A stretch of 64,000 bases of DNA from Deinococcus psychrotolerans (GTDB lineage: Bacteria; Deinococcota; Deinococci; Deinococcales; Deinococcaceae), in NCBI RefSeq assembly GCF_003860465.1, contig NZ_CP034183.1:1318501-1382500 (forward strand). Direction: 5' to 3'. Of the stretch, positions 19,053 through 29,243 are shown one piece after another (the stretch's first letter is position 1; each line of letters starts with the position of its first letter). Below the pieces are notes generated by a model. That model was not told the DNA's origin and searched no databases. It saw nothing but the letters and a program-made list of their open reading frames with translations. The position numbers were made by a program, and so were the translations under genes.

Positions 19053-19603
19053 GCAGCGACCATCACCAAAGCCAATACACTGGCCGAGTCTTGTGGCTAA
19101 CCGGACTGTCCGGGGCAGGCAAAAGCACGCTGGCGGGTGCGCTGTATCAGGAACTCGTTTCGGCGGGCGTCAGGGCTGAGCTGCTGGACGGCGACGGCGT
19201 GCGCGAGAATTTGAGCAAAGGCTTGGGCTTTAGCAAAGCCGACCGAGACACCAACGTGCGGCGCATCGGCTACGTGGCCGGACTGCTGGCGCGGCACGGC
19301 GTCACGGTGCTTGTCAGCGCCATCAGCCCTTACGCCCAAACCCGCCGCGAAGTGCTGAGCCAGCTTCCCAGCGCCTACGAAATCTTCGTGGACGCGCCGC
19401 TGGAAACCGTCACCGAGCGCGATGTGAAGGGCCTGTACTTAAAAGCCCTCGCAGGCGAGATTGCCCACTTTACCGGCGTCTCTGATCCTTATGAGGCTCC
19501 CACCGCGCCGGACTTGCACCTGCGAACCGATCAGCTCAGCGTAGCCGAATGCTTGGAGCGCCTGCGCCCATTGGCCGGACTGCGCGAGGAAGTGGGAGTG
19601 TGA
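19049..19603 (+). CDS. cysC: Adenylylsulfate kinase CysC
   Basis: CysC phosphorylates APS to PAPS. The 184-residue protein has the P-loop GLSGAGKST (about residues 16-24), [21 protein letters not shown] for APS binding, and the closing lid region ([23 protein letters not shown]) typical of the family. It starts at GTG 19049 inside the preceding stop (GTGA) and its own stop overlaps cysH in the same way, so translation is coupled. Confidence 0.94.
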
Positions 19604-20310
19604 CGGCTTTGGAGCGTCATCCTGCTGCTCCCTTCGTCGGCCTGCCGCCGTTCAGTCCTGAAACTGATCCGTTAGAAATCATCGGTTGGGCGCTTGCCAC
19701 CCACCCCGATCTGGTGATGCCCAGCGCCTTTAACCTCAACGGCGTGGTGCTGATCGACTTGGCGGTGCGGGCCGGCTACGCGGGCGAAGTGGTTTTCGTG
19801 GACACCGGCTATCATTTCCCCGAAACGCTAGCGACCCGTGATCGCCTCGCGGCCCGCTATCCCGAACTGCAATTCGTAACGCTGAACGCGGGCGCATACC
19901 CTGAGGACGGTCAGACGCCGGACAACTTGTACGCCTGCGACCCAGATGCTTGCTGCGCGGTTCGCAAAGTCGCGCCGCTGCAACAGTATTTACGCGGCAA
20001 AGCTCCTTCGGCGCTGCTGAACGCCCGCAGCCGCGATCAGGCCAGCACCCGCGCCGAGATTGCCTTTGTGGAAGATGGAAACGCGAGGCGCAAGATCAAC
20101 CCGCTGGCCCACTGGACACGCCAGATGCTGGAAGCCTACGCCGCCGAGCATGACTTGCCTGTGAATCCGCTGTACTTTGACGGCTTCCTGAGCGTCGGCT
20201 GCTGGACATGCACCCGCGCCGTCCGTGCTGGCGAAGACGCCCGCGCTGGCCGCTGGGCCGGTAAAGGCAAGACAGAATGCGGGCTGTGGGATGGAGCAGG
20301 GCAGCTCTGA
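19600..20310 (+). CDS. cysH: [4Fe-4S] APS/PAPS reductase CysH
   Basis: The enzyme reduces activated sulfate to sulfite with thioredoxin or glutaredoxin. The 236-residue protein has the PP-loop fold, the four cluster cysteines Cys118-Cys119 and Cys201-x2-Cys204, and the C-terminal catalytic cysteine Cys227 in KTECGLW (usually ECGLH). Cluster-bearing CysH enzymes mostly use APS, some also PAPS. The presence of cysC just upstream leaves the route ambiguous. GTG 19600 overlaps the cysC stop (GTGA); the frame opens further upstream but only inside cysC. Confidence 0.92.
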   Translation: MTALERHPAAPFVGLPPFSPETDPLEIIGWALATHPDLVMPSAFNLNGVVLIDLAVRAGYAGEVVFVDTGYHFPETLATRDRLAARYPELQFVTLNAGAYPEDGQTPDNLYACDPDACCAVRKVAPLQQYLRGKAPSALLNARSRDQASTRAEIAFVEDGNARRKINPLAHWTRQMLEAYAAEHDLPVNPLYFDGFLSVGCWTCTRAVRAGEDARAGRWAGKGKTECGLWDGAGQL

Positions 20311-20408
20311 AACTGGGCCTCTGAAGCTAGGTACTGATGCCTCCCCTTCCCCTGAAAAGCAGCACAGGGAAAATGACCGTAGCGATTTCCTTCCTCACAC
20401 TCCAATAG

Positions 20409-20437
20409 TTGACCCTTTCTATCAACTCTTCTAGACT
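20409..20437 (+). promoter_or_regulatory. Promoter of sat
   Basis: TTGACC (20409-20414), a 17-bp spacer and TAGACT (20432-20437) make an almost ideal promoter. The -35 is flanked by AGTTG (20407-20411) and CAACT (20423-20427) in inverted orientation, which could be a regulator site overlapping the promoter. Confidence 0.8.
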
Positions 20438-20483
20438 CTCCCCCACCTCCTTCCTTCAATTGTCCTCACTCGGAGACCCTGCA

Positions 20484-21668
20484 ATGACCCTTACTCCACT
20501 GACCCAGTTCGCTGCCTCTAACCTGACTTTGCCGACGCCGCTGGGCGGTGAACTCGTCAACCGCGTGGTGCGTTTGGGCGAAGATTTTGAGCTCGGCGCG
20601 TTTGAGCATCTGCCGCGCCTGGAGCTGAGCGGGCGCAGCTTTGCCGACCTCGAAATGATCGCCACCGGAGCGTATTCGCCGCTGACCGGCTTTTTGGGCG
20701 AGCAAGACTATTTGTCAGTGATTGAACACCTGCGTCTCGCCGACGGCACGCCCTGGAGCATTCCCATCACCTTGCCAGTTCACCGTGACGAAGCTGGCCA
20801 ATACACCGGGCGGGTGCTGCTGACGCACGCCGGACAGCCGGTGGGCACCTTGCAAGTCAGCGAGCAATTCACGGCGCAAAAGGACTATGAGGCCCGCGAG
20901 GTCTACCGCACCACCGACCCAGCCCACCCTGGCGTGGCGGCCCTTTACGCTGCCGGAGACGTGTATCTGGCCGGTGCGGTGACCCTGTTTGAAGTGCCGC
21001 GAGGCGACTTCCCACATGCCCACCGCACGCCCGCCGAGGTACGCGAGGTTATCGAGGCACGCGGCTGGCACAGTACGGTGGCTTTCCAGACGCGCAACCC
21101 CATTCACCGCGCCCACGAATACTTGCAAAAAGTGGCGCTGGAGCTGGTAGACGGCCTGCTGCTGCACCCGCTGGTCGGCCAGACCAAGGGCGATGACGTA
21201 CCCGCCGCCACCAGAATGCAGGCCTACGAAGTGCTGCTGGACAAGTATTACCCGGCTCAGCGCACGCTGCTGAGCGTCTACCCCGCCGCCATGCGCTACG
21301 CCGGGCCGCGTGAAGCGGTGTTGCACGCGCTGTCTCGGCGCAATTACGGAGCCACCCATTTTATCGTGGGACGCGACCACGCCGGGGTCGGCAGCTACTA
21401 CGGCACCTACGACGCGCAGGAGATTTTCGGGGCGTACACGCCGCAGGAACTCGGCATCCAGATTCTCAAATTTGAACACACCTTTTATTGCCAGACCTGC
21501 GGCCAACTGGTCAGCCCGCGCACCTGCCCGCACGACAGCTCTCATCATTTGATCCTGAGTGGCACCAAGGTGCGTGAGAAGCTGCGGGCCGGCGAAAACT
21601 TGCCGCCGGAATTTAGCCGCCGAGAAGTCGCTGAAGTGCTGCGGGCGGCGTATCAGCAGCAAAGTTAA
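20484..21668 (+). CDS. sat: Sulfate adenylyltransferase (ATP sulfurylase) Sat
   Basis: Sat makes APS from sulfate and ATP, the first step of sulfate assimilation. The 394-residue protein has [15 protein letters not shown] (the HxxH nucleotide site), [17 protein letters not shown] and [14 protein letters not shown]. Near the C-terminus a CxxC...C-H group ([18 protein letters not shown]) looks like the zinc site of the monofunctional Thermus/archaeal type. The ATG at 20484 follows GGAG; earlier starts in frame lie inside the promoter. It has its own promoter although it follows the sulfite reductase operon on the same strand. Confidence 0.95.
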   Translation: MTLTPLTQFAASNLTLPTPLGGELVNRVVRLGEDFELGAFEHLPRLELSGRSFADLEMIATGAYSPLTGFLGEQDYLSVIEHLRLADGTPWSIPITLPVHRDEAGQYTGRVLLTHAGQPVGTLQVSEQFTAQKDYEAREVYRTTDPAHPGVAALYAAGDVYLAGAVTLFEVPRGDFPHAHRTPAEVREVIEARGWHSTVAFQTRNPIHRAHEYLQKVALELVDGLLLHPLVGQTKGDDVPAATRMQAYEVLLDKYYPAQRTLLSVYPAAMRYAGPREAVLHALSRRNYGATHFIVGRDHAGVGSYYGTYDAQEIFGAYTPQELGIQILKFEHTFYCQTCGQLVSPRTCPHDSSHHLILSGTKVREKLRAGENLPPEFSRREVAEVLRAAYQQQS

Positions 21669-21774
21669 AGCGCTGCTCAGATCGGCGTGAAATCTTGTAC
21701 ACACTCTTCAAGCCCGCATCCATTGCCTTAGCTGTTTGTCCATCAAGCTCACACCAACAGCCGCTCGACTTTTA

Positions 21775-21795
21775 GTCTGCTGAGATACTGCAGAC
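21775..21795 (+). other. Hairpin in the leader of the sulfonate ABC operon
   Basis: GTCTGC (21775-21780) pairs with GCAGAC (21790-21795) around a 9-nt loop, within the 227-bp gap between sat and the binding-protein gene. No T-run follows, so it is not a terminator. It might be part of a structured leader or operator. A second element of the gap, TGACCCTTT at 21842-21850, repeats nine bases of the sat promoter. Confidence 0.35.
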
Positions 21796-21895
21796 CGCTG
21801 CGGCGTAAAGCTCAAGTGCTGAGGTTGCTCTGGTTTCCGGCTGACCCTTTTGCCCACCGCCTTCTCATCACATCCACTTCCTCCGGAGGGTCAAC

Positions 21896-22948
21896 ATGAC
21901 ACACCGCACCCGCAAGTCCTTGGCCGTGCTGCTCCTCTCGTCACTGCTCTGGACATCGCTGAGCAGCAGCTCGGCCCAGACGGCCACCACCGTTCGCATC
22001 GGCTTTTTTCCCAACCTGACCCACGCTCCGGCGCTGGTGGCACTGGACAAGGGGTATTACGCCGCCCAAATGAAAGGCGTCAAGATTGAAACCAAAGATT
22101 TCGTTTCCGGCACTACGCTCAGCGAAGCCTTTGCGGCGGGAGCGCTGGATATCGGCTTAATCGGCCCGGGGCCAGCCATCAACGCGGCGGCCAAGGGAAT
22201 GCCGATTCAGATCATTGCGGGCGTTGCCGAAGCGGGCGCGGTCATGATCGCCCGCAAAGGCTCAGGGATTGGCACTTACAAAGACTTGGCCGGTAAAAAA
22301 GTGGCGGTGCCGAGCTTGGGCAATACGCAGGACATCAGCTTGCGGGCCATTCTGGCTGACGCGGGCCTCAAGCCCCAGAGCGACGGCGGCAGCGTGACAA
22401 TTGTGCCGCTCGCCCCCGCTGACGTGGCCGCCGCTTTCCTGAGCAAGCAAGTTGACGCCGCACTGGTGCCCGAACCCTGGGCCGCACTGCTCGAAGCTCA
22501 GAGCAATAAAGCGGTTGGCGACGAAAAAACTGTCTGGCGCGGCGGCAAATACCCTTCGGCGGTGGTGATCGTCAACATCAAATTTGCCCAGGCCAATCCC
22601 GAACTGGTCAAAAGTTTTCTGAAGGCTCACCTTCAGGCCATCGCATTGCTCAACAAATCGCCCGCCGCCGCGCAAACCTCAGTGAGCAGCGCTCTGTTCA
22701 AGCTGACCAATCAGAAGCTCGATCCCCGTGTTTTGCAGCGTGCCCTCAAACGCACCACCTTCACTGCCGACGTGGATATTGAAGCGATCAAAGAGTACGC
22801 ACAGCTCAATATCAATGCTGGCTACAGCCGCAAATCACCTGACTTCGACAGTCTGGTTGACCTCAGCTTGCTGCGCTCCCTGACCGCGCCTCAAAGCCAA
22901 GTGCCCATCCAGAAGTCGCCCGCGCCGCTCATCCTGGGAAGAAAATGA
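21896..22948 (+). CDS. ABC transporter substrate-binding protein, sulfonate/taurine/nitrate type
   Basis: The 350-residue protein has an N-terminal signal peptide (to about SSSAQT). It continues with the SsuA/TauA/NrtA-like fold: [43 protein letters not shown] and [11 protein letters not shown]. It should work in the periplasm, handing substrate to the permease encoded next. The setting directly after sulfate-assimilation genes favours an organosulfur substrate, but sequence alone does not distinguish sulfonates from nitrate or pyrimidine precursors. It has a strong GGAGG before the ATG and overlaps the permease gene by 4 nt. A close paralogue lies at 36321. Confidence 0.85.
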   Translation: MTHRTRKSLAVLLLSSLLWTSLSSSSAQTATTVRIGFFPNLTHAPALVALDKGYYAAQMKGVKIETKDFVSGTTLSEAFAAGALDIGLIGPGPAINAAAKGMPIQIIAGVAEAGAVMIARKGSGIGTYKDLAGKKVAVPSLGNTQDISLRAILADAGLKPQSDGGSVTIVPLAPADVAAAFLSKQVDAALVPEPWAALLEAQSNKAVGDEKTVWRGGKYPSAVVIVNIKFAQANPELVKSFLKAHLQAIALLNKSPAAAQTSVSSALFKLTNQKLDPRVLQRALKRTTFTADVDIEAIKEYAQLNINAGYSRKSPDFDSLVDLSLLRSLTAPQSQVPIQKSPAPLILGRK

Positions 22949-23760
22949 CCACTGCGCCGCTCAGCGCGGTGCGGCGTCCGCGCAGCATGACGTTTGTTTG
23001 GCAAATCGCGGGACTCATCATCATCATCAGCCTCTGGTGGCTGGTCACCGATGTACTGAAAATCTGGCCGCCTTACGTGTTTCCCAGCCCCAAAGACGTG
23101 TGGGAGGAGTTTTCTTATGGGCTATGGGGCACTGGCCCGCAAGACGGCAAGCTGCTGTCCTCGGTGGGCAGTTCGCTGCGTCGGGTGGCGCTGGGTTACG
23201 TCATCGCGGTGGGACTTGGCGGAGTGGTGGGCTTATTGATGTCGCTGTGGCGACCGCTGCGCGAAACGCTTGGCGCGTATTTGCAGGGCCTCCAGAGCGT
23301 CCCCAGCATCGCTTTCGTGCCGTTTGCCATTTTGTTTCTGGGCCTCAACGAGCGGGCCGTGATGTTCGTGGTCATTATCGAGGGCTTTATTCCGGTGGCG
23401 CTGGCGGTCTCAGGCGCGGTACTGAACGTGCCTCCGGCCTGGCGCACGGCGGGCCGCACGCTGGGCGCAAACAACTTCGGCCTAGTCACGCGGGTGCTGC
23501 TGCCTGCCGCGCTGCCCAACATCGTCACCGGCCTCAGAACCGCCTGGAGCTTTGCTTGGCGGGCACTCATCGGCGCGGAGCTGCTGACCGCCAATCCAGG
23601 CCTCGGCAGACTGCTGGAAGTCGGGCGCAACACCTCCAATATGGCGCTGGTGATCGCCACCATTATCATTGTGGGGGTTATCGGCGCACTGTTTGATCTG
23701 CTGATCCGCACCCTGGAAAGCCGCATTCGCCGCGATTACGGCTTGGAGGCGGGCGCATGA
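22945..23760 (+). CDS. ABC transporter permease, SsuC/TauC family
   Basis: The 271-residue inner-membrane protein has about six helices. It carries the permease EAA loop [20 protein letters not shown], followed by [11 protein letters not shown], which docks with the ATPase. It resembles SsuC/TauC/NrtB. It starts with ATG inside the stop of the binding-protein gene and its own stop overlaps the ATPase start, so the three genes are translationally coupled. Confidence 0.9.
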   Translation: MTTAPLSAVRRPRSMTFVWQIAGLIIIISLWWLVTDVLKIWPPYVFPSPKDVWEEFSYGLWGTGPQDGKLLSSVGSSLRRVALGYVIAVGLGGVVGLLMSLWRPLRETLGAYLQGLQSVPSIAFVPFAILFLGLNERAVMFVVIIEGFIPVALAVSGAVLNVPPAWRTAGRTLGANNFGLVTRVLLPAALPNIVTGLRTAWSFAWRALIGAELLTANPGLGRLLEVGRNTSNMALVIATIIIVGVIGALFDLLIRTLESRIRRDYGLEAGA

Positions 23761-24557
23761 CCGTTAAAGAAAGGCCCCTGCTGCGCCGCGCTGAGGCCGC
23801 TAGACTGAGTGATGTGAGTAACGACTTTGCCGCCACTAACCCACCGAGTGGAGCTACCCTAGAACTCTCGGACGTGGCTTACCACTACGCCGGCAAACGT
23901 GGGCAGCGAACCGCCGGATTGGGGCCAATCAATCTGATGGTGGGGGCGGGCGAATTTTTGACCATCGTGGGGCCGTCAGGCAGCGGCAAAAGCACTTTGC
24001 TCAGCGTTCTGGCTGGTTTTTTGAAGCCGCAGCAGGGCCAAGTCCGTTTGGCTGGACAGGTCGTCAGCGGCCCCGACCCCGCGCTGACACTGGTTCAGCA
24101 AGAACACGCTCTCTTTCCCTGGTTGACCGTCGCCGGAAATGTCGCCTTCGGCCTTAAATCCCAGCGTGTACCCGGCGACGAGCAGCGCCGCAGGGTGGCG
24201 GCAGCACTGGCTCAAGTCGGCCTCCCCGAGTACGGCGAGCGCCGGATTCACGAGCTGTCGGGTGGGCAGCGACAACGGGTCGCCATTGCCCGCGCCTTGG
24301 CGACGCGTCCGGGCCTGCTGCTGCTCGACGAACCGTTCAGCGCCCTCGACGAGCGCACCCGCACCGACCTGAGCGAGCAACTGCGCGGCATCTGGCAAGA
24401 GCAGCACATCACGGTGGTGTTCGTGACCCACAACCTGGAAGAAGCGTTGAAACTCGGTGAGCGAGTGGTGGCTCTGCGCGACGGCATGGTGGTACTCGAC
24501 GCGCCGACGCAGGAACTGAGCGTAGAAAAGCTGCGGGCTGTGATGGAAGAAGGCTAG
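23757..24557 (+). CDS. ABC transporter ATP-binding protein, SsuB/TauB family
   Basis: The 266-residue ATPase has Walker [13 protein letters not shown], the Q-loop [14 protein letters not shown], signature [16 protein letters not shown], Walker [15 protein letters not shown] and the switch His in FVTHNLEEA. The [10 protein letters not shown] stretch is typical of the NrtD/SsuB/TauB group. About 35 extra residues precede the ATPase core. It ends the operon; a bidirectional terminator follows. Confidence 0.9.
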   Translation: MTVKERPLLRRAEAARLSDVSNDFAATNPPSGATLELSDVAYHYAGKRGQRTAGLGPINLMVGAGEFLTIVGPSGSGKSTLLSVLAGFLKPQQGQVRLAGQVVSGPDPALTLVQQEHALFPWLTVAGNVAFGLKSQRVPGDEQRRRVAAALAQVGLPEYGERRIHELSGGQRQRVAIARALATRPGLLLLDEPFSALDERTRTDLSEQLRGIWQEQHITVVFVTHNLEEALKLGERVVALRDGMVVLDAPTQELSVEKLRAVMEEG

Positions 24558-24588
24558 GGACGAAATCCATTTGCCCGCATCAGCAAAA

Positions 24589-24627
24589 CAGCCGCCGCCT
24601 TTTCATTCAGGCGGCGGCTGGCTTTTT
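24589..24627. terminator. Bidirectional terminator between the ABC operon and the amylase gene
   Basis: CAGCCGCCGCCT (24589-24600) pairs perfectly with AGGCGGCGGCTG (24609-24620) around an 8-nt loop. TTTTT follows at 24623 and an A-run lies on the other side, so it can serve both convergent genes. Confidence 0.92.
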
Positions 24628-24637
24628 GGATTTTGGT

Positions 24638-27600
24638 TTAGGGCAAGTTGAGCGGCACGCTGAATGTCACTTTGCGGTTATCACCTGAGCTGCCGATGGT
24701 GTTGGCCCCCGCTGGCGTGCTGCCCGCGTCCGGTACGATGTCGCCCGCGCCGTAGCCGTCGCCGCCGAAAATGCCGCCGTACAAGTTGACGCCGCCCGCC
24801 GGCTTGCCGCTGAGGCCCAGCGCCGACCAAGGAATCGCCACTTCCACGGTTTGGTCAGGCAGAGTGCCGCTGGTCGCCACCGCATAGTTGTTGGCGTTGA
24901 GCACGCTGGTGGCGCTGTCGCTGATCACTTGGCGCAGTTCGGGCGCTTCATTGTTATAACGGGCGAGGAAGAAATCGGGTTGAGCGGCGCTGAAACTGGC
25001 GGCCTGCTTCCAAGCGTCAAAACCATCGGCTTTGGTCGCGCCGCCAGGTTTGGTGTCCAGATACAAAATGGCTTTGTTGCCGTCCACTTTGTAGGTGTAG
25101 GCCAAATACAAGTAGGTGGCGTCCGAGTCGGCCAGCAGGGTCAGCCAGTTGTTGTTGTCGCCGAACACGCCCGCGCTGGGGCTACTCAGCTTGAGAGGAG
25201 CCGCCGACCAGTCGCTCAGGTCGCCGTCAATCTTGTACTTGAGGCCGCTGGGCGGGGTGATGACCGGTGGAGCGCTCAGTTCAACCGTCAGGTCTTTGGC
25301 CGGAGCCACCGCGTCTTTGGTGACTGGCGGCAAGTCGGCGCTGCTGGCGCTCAGTTTTTGCGCTCCCGCTGCGGTCAGCACCGTGAAGCTGCCGTCAGGG
25401 AAGCTGAAGCCGTAGTTGAGATTGGCGTCCGCGCCGTTGCCGCTGGCCGTCAGCAGTGCGCCGGAGAGCGGTTTGCCGCCGCCCGTAACCTTCCCTTCCA
25501 AGCTGGACGTCGGCACCGGCACGCTGATGAAGTCAAAGGTGCCGCTGTAACTGGTGCTGAGGCCAGTATTCAGCTTGCGGTTGTCTTGATTCGGGCCTTC
25601 ATAGCCGCTGTTTTTGGCGTAGGCGGCGTTGTTGCCAAACTTGAAGGTGATGTCGCGGTAAAGCGGCAAGGCGATGGTGGTCTTCCAGACGCCGCGCCCA
25701 GTTTGGGTCATCGGGTAGGCGACCTGGCTGCCGGTGTCGAAGCGGCGCAGCTCGATGGGGCCGTTGCCCTGCGTGCGGGCGTCCACCGTGAAGGTGACAT
25801 CGGTGGTGGCCGAGGTGCTGGGCGTGGCCGAGGCGCTGACCCCGGTGCTTTCCTTGCCCTGGCTGTCCACCGTGACGACGCGGAAACTATAAGCGGTGCC
25901 GTTGCCCACCCCGCTGGCCACGTAGCTGCCCTGATAAGCGGCAATCGGCGCGAAGTTGAGCTGGCTTTCCTTGCCGCCTGCGGGCGTGGCGTAGACGCGG
26001 TAGCCGCTGACCGCGCTGTCGGTGCTGGGTGTCCAGGTCAGGCCCACCGCGCCGTCTCCGGCTTTGGCGCTGAGGCTAGACACTTCGGGCAAGGCCGGAT
26101 TGATGACCACGCTGCCGGTATTCCCGCCCGCTTTGCCGCTGAGCATCAGGGCGCTGCGGGCCGGAACACTGCCGATCAGCCGCCCATTCAAGACGCTCAG
26201 CGTGCTGGTCTGTCCGGTGATTTCATTAAGGGAGCCGGAAAAGGTGCCGAGCAGGGCAATGCCGCCGCCGAGGGTACTCAAATCAACCGCTGCGTTGCTG
26301 TTGTTCAGCACCACCACCACCGGATCGCTGCCGCTGACGACCCGCCGAAAAGCGTAGACGCTGCCGGAGCGGTACAACTCCTGCTGAGCCCCGCGCCGCA
26401 GCGCCGGATAGTCTTTGCGGGCTTTGGCCAGCGCCGCCAATCGGCTTTGCAGTACCGGAGTCCCCGAAAACACCATGTCTTCGCGGTTGCCCTCGCCGAG
26501 CGGGTAATTGTAGGGATCGCCTTTACCGGGCGCGGCGTTTTCGGTGCCCTGATAGATGCTGGGGGTGCCGCGCACCGTGTAGATCAAGCTGAGTGCCAGA
26601 TTGAGGCGCTGCTGGGCTTCGTCCGCCGAGCCGCCCTTGTTGGTGACTTGGGTGATAAAGCGGGTCACGTCGTGGTTGTCTACGAAAGTGGTCAGGCGCG
26701 AGGCGTCAGGATAAGCGCCGTCTTTGGCAAACACGTCCCCGATGGCCGCGAGGTTGCCGCCCGCACTGCTGAGCTGATCGGTGACAGCGTAGTAAAGCGG
26801 GAAATCAAAGACGCTGGGCGAGCCGAGCTTCATGTAGTTGGCCAGGAAACTCGGCTCGCCGTTGAAGACTTCACCCACCGACCAGATCTTGCTGGCATCT
26901 CCCGCGCCGCCTGCCGCAAAAAACTGCTGCCAATAGCTGTCGGGCACGTGCTGCATGGTGTCGATCCGGAAGCCGTCAATAGCGGTGTTGCTGCGCCAGT
27001 ACTTGACGAAATCGTTGAGGAAGGTCGTGACGGCGGGAATATCCTGCTTGAAATCCGGCAAACCGGCCAGCGGGCAATCGGTGCGCGTGTTGACCGCCAC
27101 TTTGCACTCGGCGTCCGTGTGAAACCATTCGGGATGCTGGGTGGTCAGCGTGGCCCCGTATCCGGCATGGTTGACCACGATGTCTTGAATGACTTTCAGG
27201 CCACTGGCGTGCGCCGCCGAAATCAGGGTCTTGAACTCGGCCAGCGAACCGAAGTGCGGGTCTACAGCTTTGAAATCCTCGGCCCAGTAACCGTGATAGC
27301 CCGCAAACAATTTGCCTTTGTTGGGGCCGTCGTTGACCGGGATGGCTGGAACTTGCAGCACCACCGGACTGACCCACAAGGTCGTGACGCCCAGCGCCTT
27401 GAAGTAGCCCGAGTTGATCTTGTCGGTCAAGCCCTTAAAATCGCCGCCGTGCCAACCCAGCGGATTGGTTTTGTCGGCCACGTCGCCCGCATTCCGGTTG
27501 GAGCCGTTGTCGTTGCTGGTATCTCCATTGCTGAAACGGTCGGTCAGCGCAAAGTAGATCACTTCGTCTTGCCACTGCTGAGCGCCGCTGGGCGGCGGGG

Positions 27601-27679
27601 GCGCGGGGTTGCAAGCCGCCAGCGTGAGTGACAGGAGAGCCAACGCCCCCAGACGCTTACCGAGCATTGAGATTGTCAT
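24638..27679 (-). CDS. Secreted multidomain alpha-amylase (GH13) lipoprotein
   Basis: The 1013-residue protein begins with a lipoprotein signal ending LTLAAC. The GH13 domain (about residues 30-490) has the catalytic nucleophile in DGFRIDTMQH, the acid/base in WSVGEVF and the transition-state Asp in FVDNHDVTRF. Then come a fibronectin type III domain (about 520-615), a starch-binding-like beta domain, a carboxypeptidase-regulatory-like repeat (GKVTGGGKPLSGALLTASG) and a C-terminal DOMON/CBM9-like module (IDGDLSDWSAAP). It should hydrolyse starch or glycogen at the cell surface. ATG 27679 is chosen because the promoter's -10 ends 9 nt before it; the frame extends to 27718. Confidence 0.9.
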   Translation of the reverse strand: MTISMLGKRLGALALLSLTLAACNPAPPPPSGAQQWQDEVIYFALTDRFSNGDTSNDNGSNRNAGDVADKTNPLGWHGGDFKGLTDKINSGYFKALGVTTLWVSPVVLQVPAIPVNDGPNKGKLFAGYHGYWAEDFKAVDPHFGSLAEFKTLISAAHASGLKVIQDIVVNHAGYGATLTTQHPEWFHTDAECKVAVNTRTDCPLAGLPDFKQDIPAVTTFLNDFVKYWRSNTAIDGFRIDTMQHVPDSYWQQFFAAGGAGDASKIWSVGEVFNGEPSFLANYMKLGSPSVFDFPLYYAVTDQLSSAGGNLAAIGDVFAKDGAYPDASRLTTFVDNHDVTRFITQVTNKGGSADEAQQRLNLALSLIYTVRGTPSIYQGTENAAPGKGDPYNYPLGEGNREDMVFSGTPVLQSRLAALAKARKDYPALRRGAQQELYRSGSVYAFRRVVSGSDPVVVVLNNSNAAVDLSTLGGGIALLGTFSGSLNEITGQTSTLSVLNGRLIGSVPARSALMLSGKAGGNTGSVVINPALPEVSSLSAKAGDGAVGLTWTPSTDSAVSGYRVYATPAGGKESQLNFAPIAAYQGSYVASGVGNGTAYSFRVVTVDSQGKESTGVSASATPSTSATTDVTFTVDARTQGNGPIELRRFDTGSQVAYPMTQTGRGVWKTTIALPLYRDITFKFGNNAAYAKNSGYEGPNQDNRKLNTGLSTSYSGTFDFISVPVPTSSLEGKVTGGGKPLSGALLTASGNGADANLNYGFSFPDGSFTVLTAAGAQKLSASSADLPPVTKDAVAPAKDLTVELSAPPVITPPSGLKYKIDGDLSDWSAAPLKLSSPSAGVFGDNNNWLTLLADSDATYLYLAYTYKVDGNKAILYLDTKPGGATKADGFDAWKQAASFSAAQPDFFLARYNNEAPELRQVISDSATSVLNANNYAVATSGTLPDQTVEVAIPWSALGLSGKPAGGVNLYGGIFGGDGYGAGDIVPDAGSTPAGANTIGSSGDNRKVTFSVPLNLP

Positions 27680-27688
27680 ACGCCACTC

Positions 27689-27718
27689 ATTTGAAGCCAG
27701 GATCAGCGAACTTGTCAA
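27689..27718 (-). promoter_or_regulatory. Promoter of the amylase gene
   Basis: On the minus strand, TTGACA (27718-27713) is followed after 17-18 bp by TTCAAAT (-10, about 27695-27689). Transcription should begin 1-3 nt before the ATG at 27679. Confidence 0.65.
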
Positions 27719-27783
27719 GCTCGTTTTGACTTGTTTTGACCTGTTTGGGGTTCGCGGCTACTTTTGGCTCACCCCTGTTTGGC

Positions 27784-28875
27784 TCACACCGCCCGCTCAC
27801 CGTGTACTTTGGCGTACACCGCCCGAATCCGCGTTTCCAAGCTGCCGGACGAGCCGCGCAAATCGAGCAGTTTGGCCACCACATCGGCCTCCAAGCCCGC
27901 GTGACCGCAGGCCCGCCACAGCGCGTAGTGCATGATGCTGGTGCCGGGGCGAGCGCCGCCCACCGGAGTCCAAACGCCTTGCAATTCGGGATTGAGCGCG
28001 GCGGCAAACTGCACCACTTCGCCTTTCAAGCGGTGCAGCTCCTTGTGAAGCTGTCCTACCGAGCGCACCCCCACATAATCGAGAATGCTGGATAAGCGCT
28101 GCGGACGCTCGGGGTCGATCCAGTCTTCCAGCAGCGGCACATTGAGGGCGCGGGCCACCTCCAGATCGAGGCCATGAATAAAGGAGTCGTGCATCAGGTA
28201 AGCCATACTCTGCGCGTCAATAAATACGCCGTCGGGGGCCTGCTCGATGCGCTCGGGCAAGGTCGCCACGTAGTCCTGCGAGAGGCGGTGAATCGTCATG
28301 AATTCTTCGTCAGCGACTTCGAGCAGGCCCGCCAAACGGTAAAAGCGCCGCTGCACTTCTCTGGGCACGGCGGCGCGGCTCTTGTAGCCCAGATCATGCT
28401 CGATTTCGGCCCAAGCGTGCTGCAAGATGCTGCGAATCTGCACCTCGAAGCGCGGCGAGTATCCGCCCACGTACTTGCGGCTTTCAAAACGCATCACGTA
28501 ATGCACGCCCATATAGCCGAAGCGGTCAGGATCGTGGAATTTGCTTTTGTCCACGCTGTTGTCCCAGTCGATGTCAAAGACCGCTTCCAAGGCGCGTGAC
28601 ACTGCCGCCACATCCTGCTCAAAGTAAGTGATGATCCGCACGCCCACCAGGTCGGTGATGTCGGAGAGCTGGGCGTATCTGCCGGGTTTGCGCCGCATTT
28701 TTTCCGCGAGGCTGCCGGGCGTCTTGATGCGCGAGGTGAGGTGGTGAATCTTGATGCCCGCGCCCTCGATCAGGCCCTCGATCAGGCGCATAGCGTCTTC
28801 GCGCAGCGCGAGGTAATCGCCGTGCTTGGCGCGGTAAGCGGCCACCAACTCAGCTGAGGGAGGCGAAAGGGTCAC
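27784..28875 (-). CDS. RelA/SpoT-domain (p)ppGpp synthetase with C-terminal extension
   Basis: The first about 170 of 363 residues form an alarmone synthetase domain with all key positions: SRIKTPGSLAEKM (48-60), DLVGVRI (75-81), GYMGVHY (120-126), EVQIR (144-148) and HAWAEIEH (153-160). There is no HD hydrolase domain and no TGS or ACT domain. The last about 190 residues are helical and unrecognised, so it is longer than the usual small alarmone synthetases (about 210-250). It should transfer pyrophosphate to GDP/GTP, though some relatives modify other nucleotides or tRNA. The start is a GTG with a TAGCAT box 6 nt upstream (leaderless). Confidence 0.87.
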   Translation of the reverse strand: MTLSPPSAELVAAYRAKHGDYLALREDAMRLIEGLIEGAGIKIHHLTSRIKTPGSLAEKMRRKPGRYAQLSDITDLVGVRIITYFEQDVAAVSRALEAVFDIDWDNSVDKSKFHDPDRFGYMGVHYVMRFESRKYVGGYSPRFEVQIRSILQHAWAEIEHDLGYKSRAAVPREVQRRFYRLAGLLEVADEEFMTIHRLSQDYVATLPERIEQAPDGVFIDAQSMAYLMHDSFIHGLDLEVARALNVPLLEDWIDPERPQRLSSILDYVGVRSVGQLHKELHRLKGEVVQFAAALNPELQGVWTPVGGARPGTSIMHYALWRACGHAGLEADVVAKLLDLRGSSGSLETRIRAVYAKVHGERAV

Positions 28876-29243
28876 GTGGGTATGCTAGTGCAAGGTACGC
28901 GGGCCGGATGGACACGCCCTACATGTCCGCTACCCGCCCAGACGTAACCCCTGACCACACAATGGGGGCCCCTTCATAGCCGAAGAGACTCGTAGCAGCA
29001 ACGGTAAGCGTGCTCTGTCTCTTCATTTGCCTTCCCTTTTTTAGACGAGACTAAATTAAAATCTATACGCACCTAAATAAGAAACCAAACATTTACATGA
29101 ACTTTAGGCAAAGGTGGGTACGTTCATACTTCCACATCCAATCGGCTAAGCTCGGCATACAACACAGTGTCGGACATCCCTTCGGGTTTCTTGGCGAGTC
29201 GGCAAATGCCCCCCGTCCTTTGTGTTTGTTATGAGGAGTTCCT
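28876..29243. other. Intergenic region with an AT-rich core
   Basis: This 368-bp gap separates the divergent synthetase and ferritin-like genes. The stretch 29036-29110 is markedly AT-rich and should hold the ferritin-like gene's promoter, but no -35/-10 pair stands out. I see no small gene or structured RNA. Confidence 0.4.

Noticed and set aside
21771..21830. Possible TPP riboswitch (CTGAGAT) before the sulfonate ABC operon
   Set aside because: Only the CTGAGA hexamer matches. The second conserved TPP half and its flanking helices are missing.
24851..27631. 926-codon plus-strand frame opposite the amylase gene
   Set aside because: It is the antisense shadow of a clear GH13 gene, has no ribosome binding site and no family motifs.
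27784..28875. Toxin-antitoxin reading of the alarmone synthetase
   Set aside because: No small partner gene lies beside it on the same strand; the neighbours are the amylase and ferritin-like genes.
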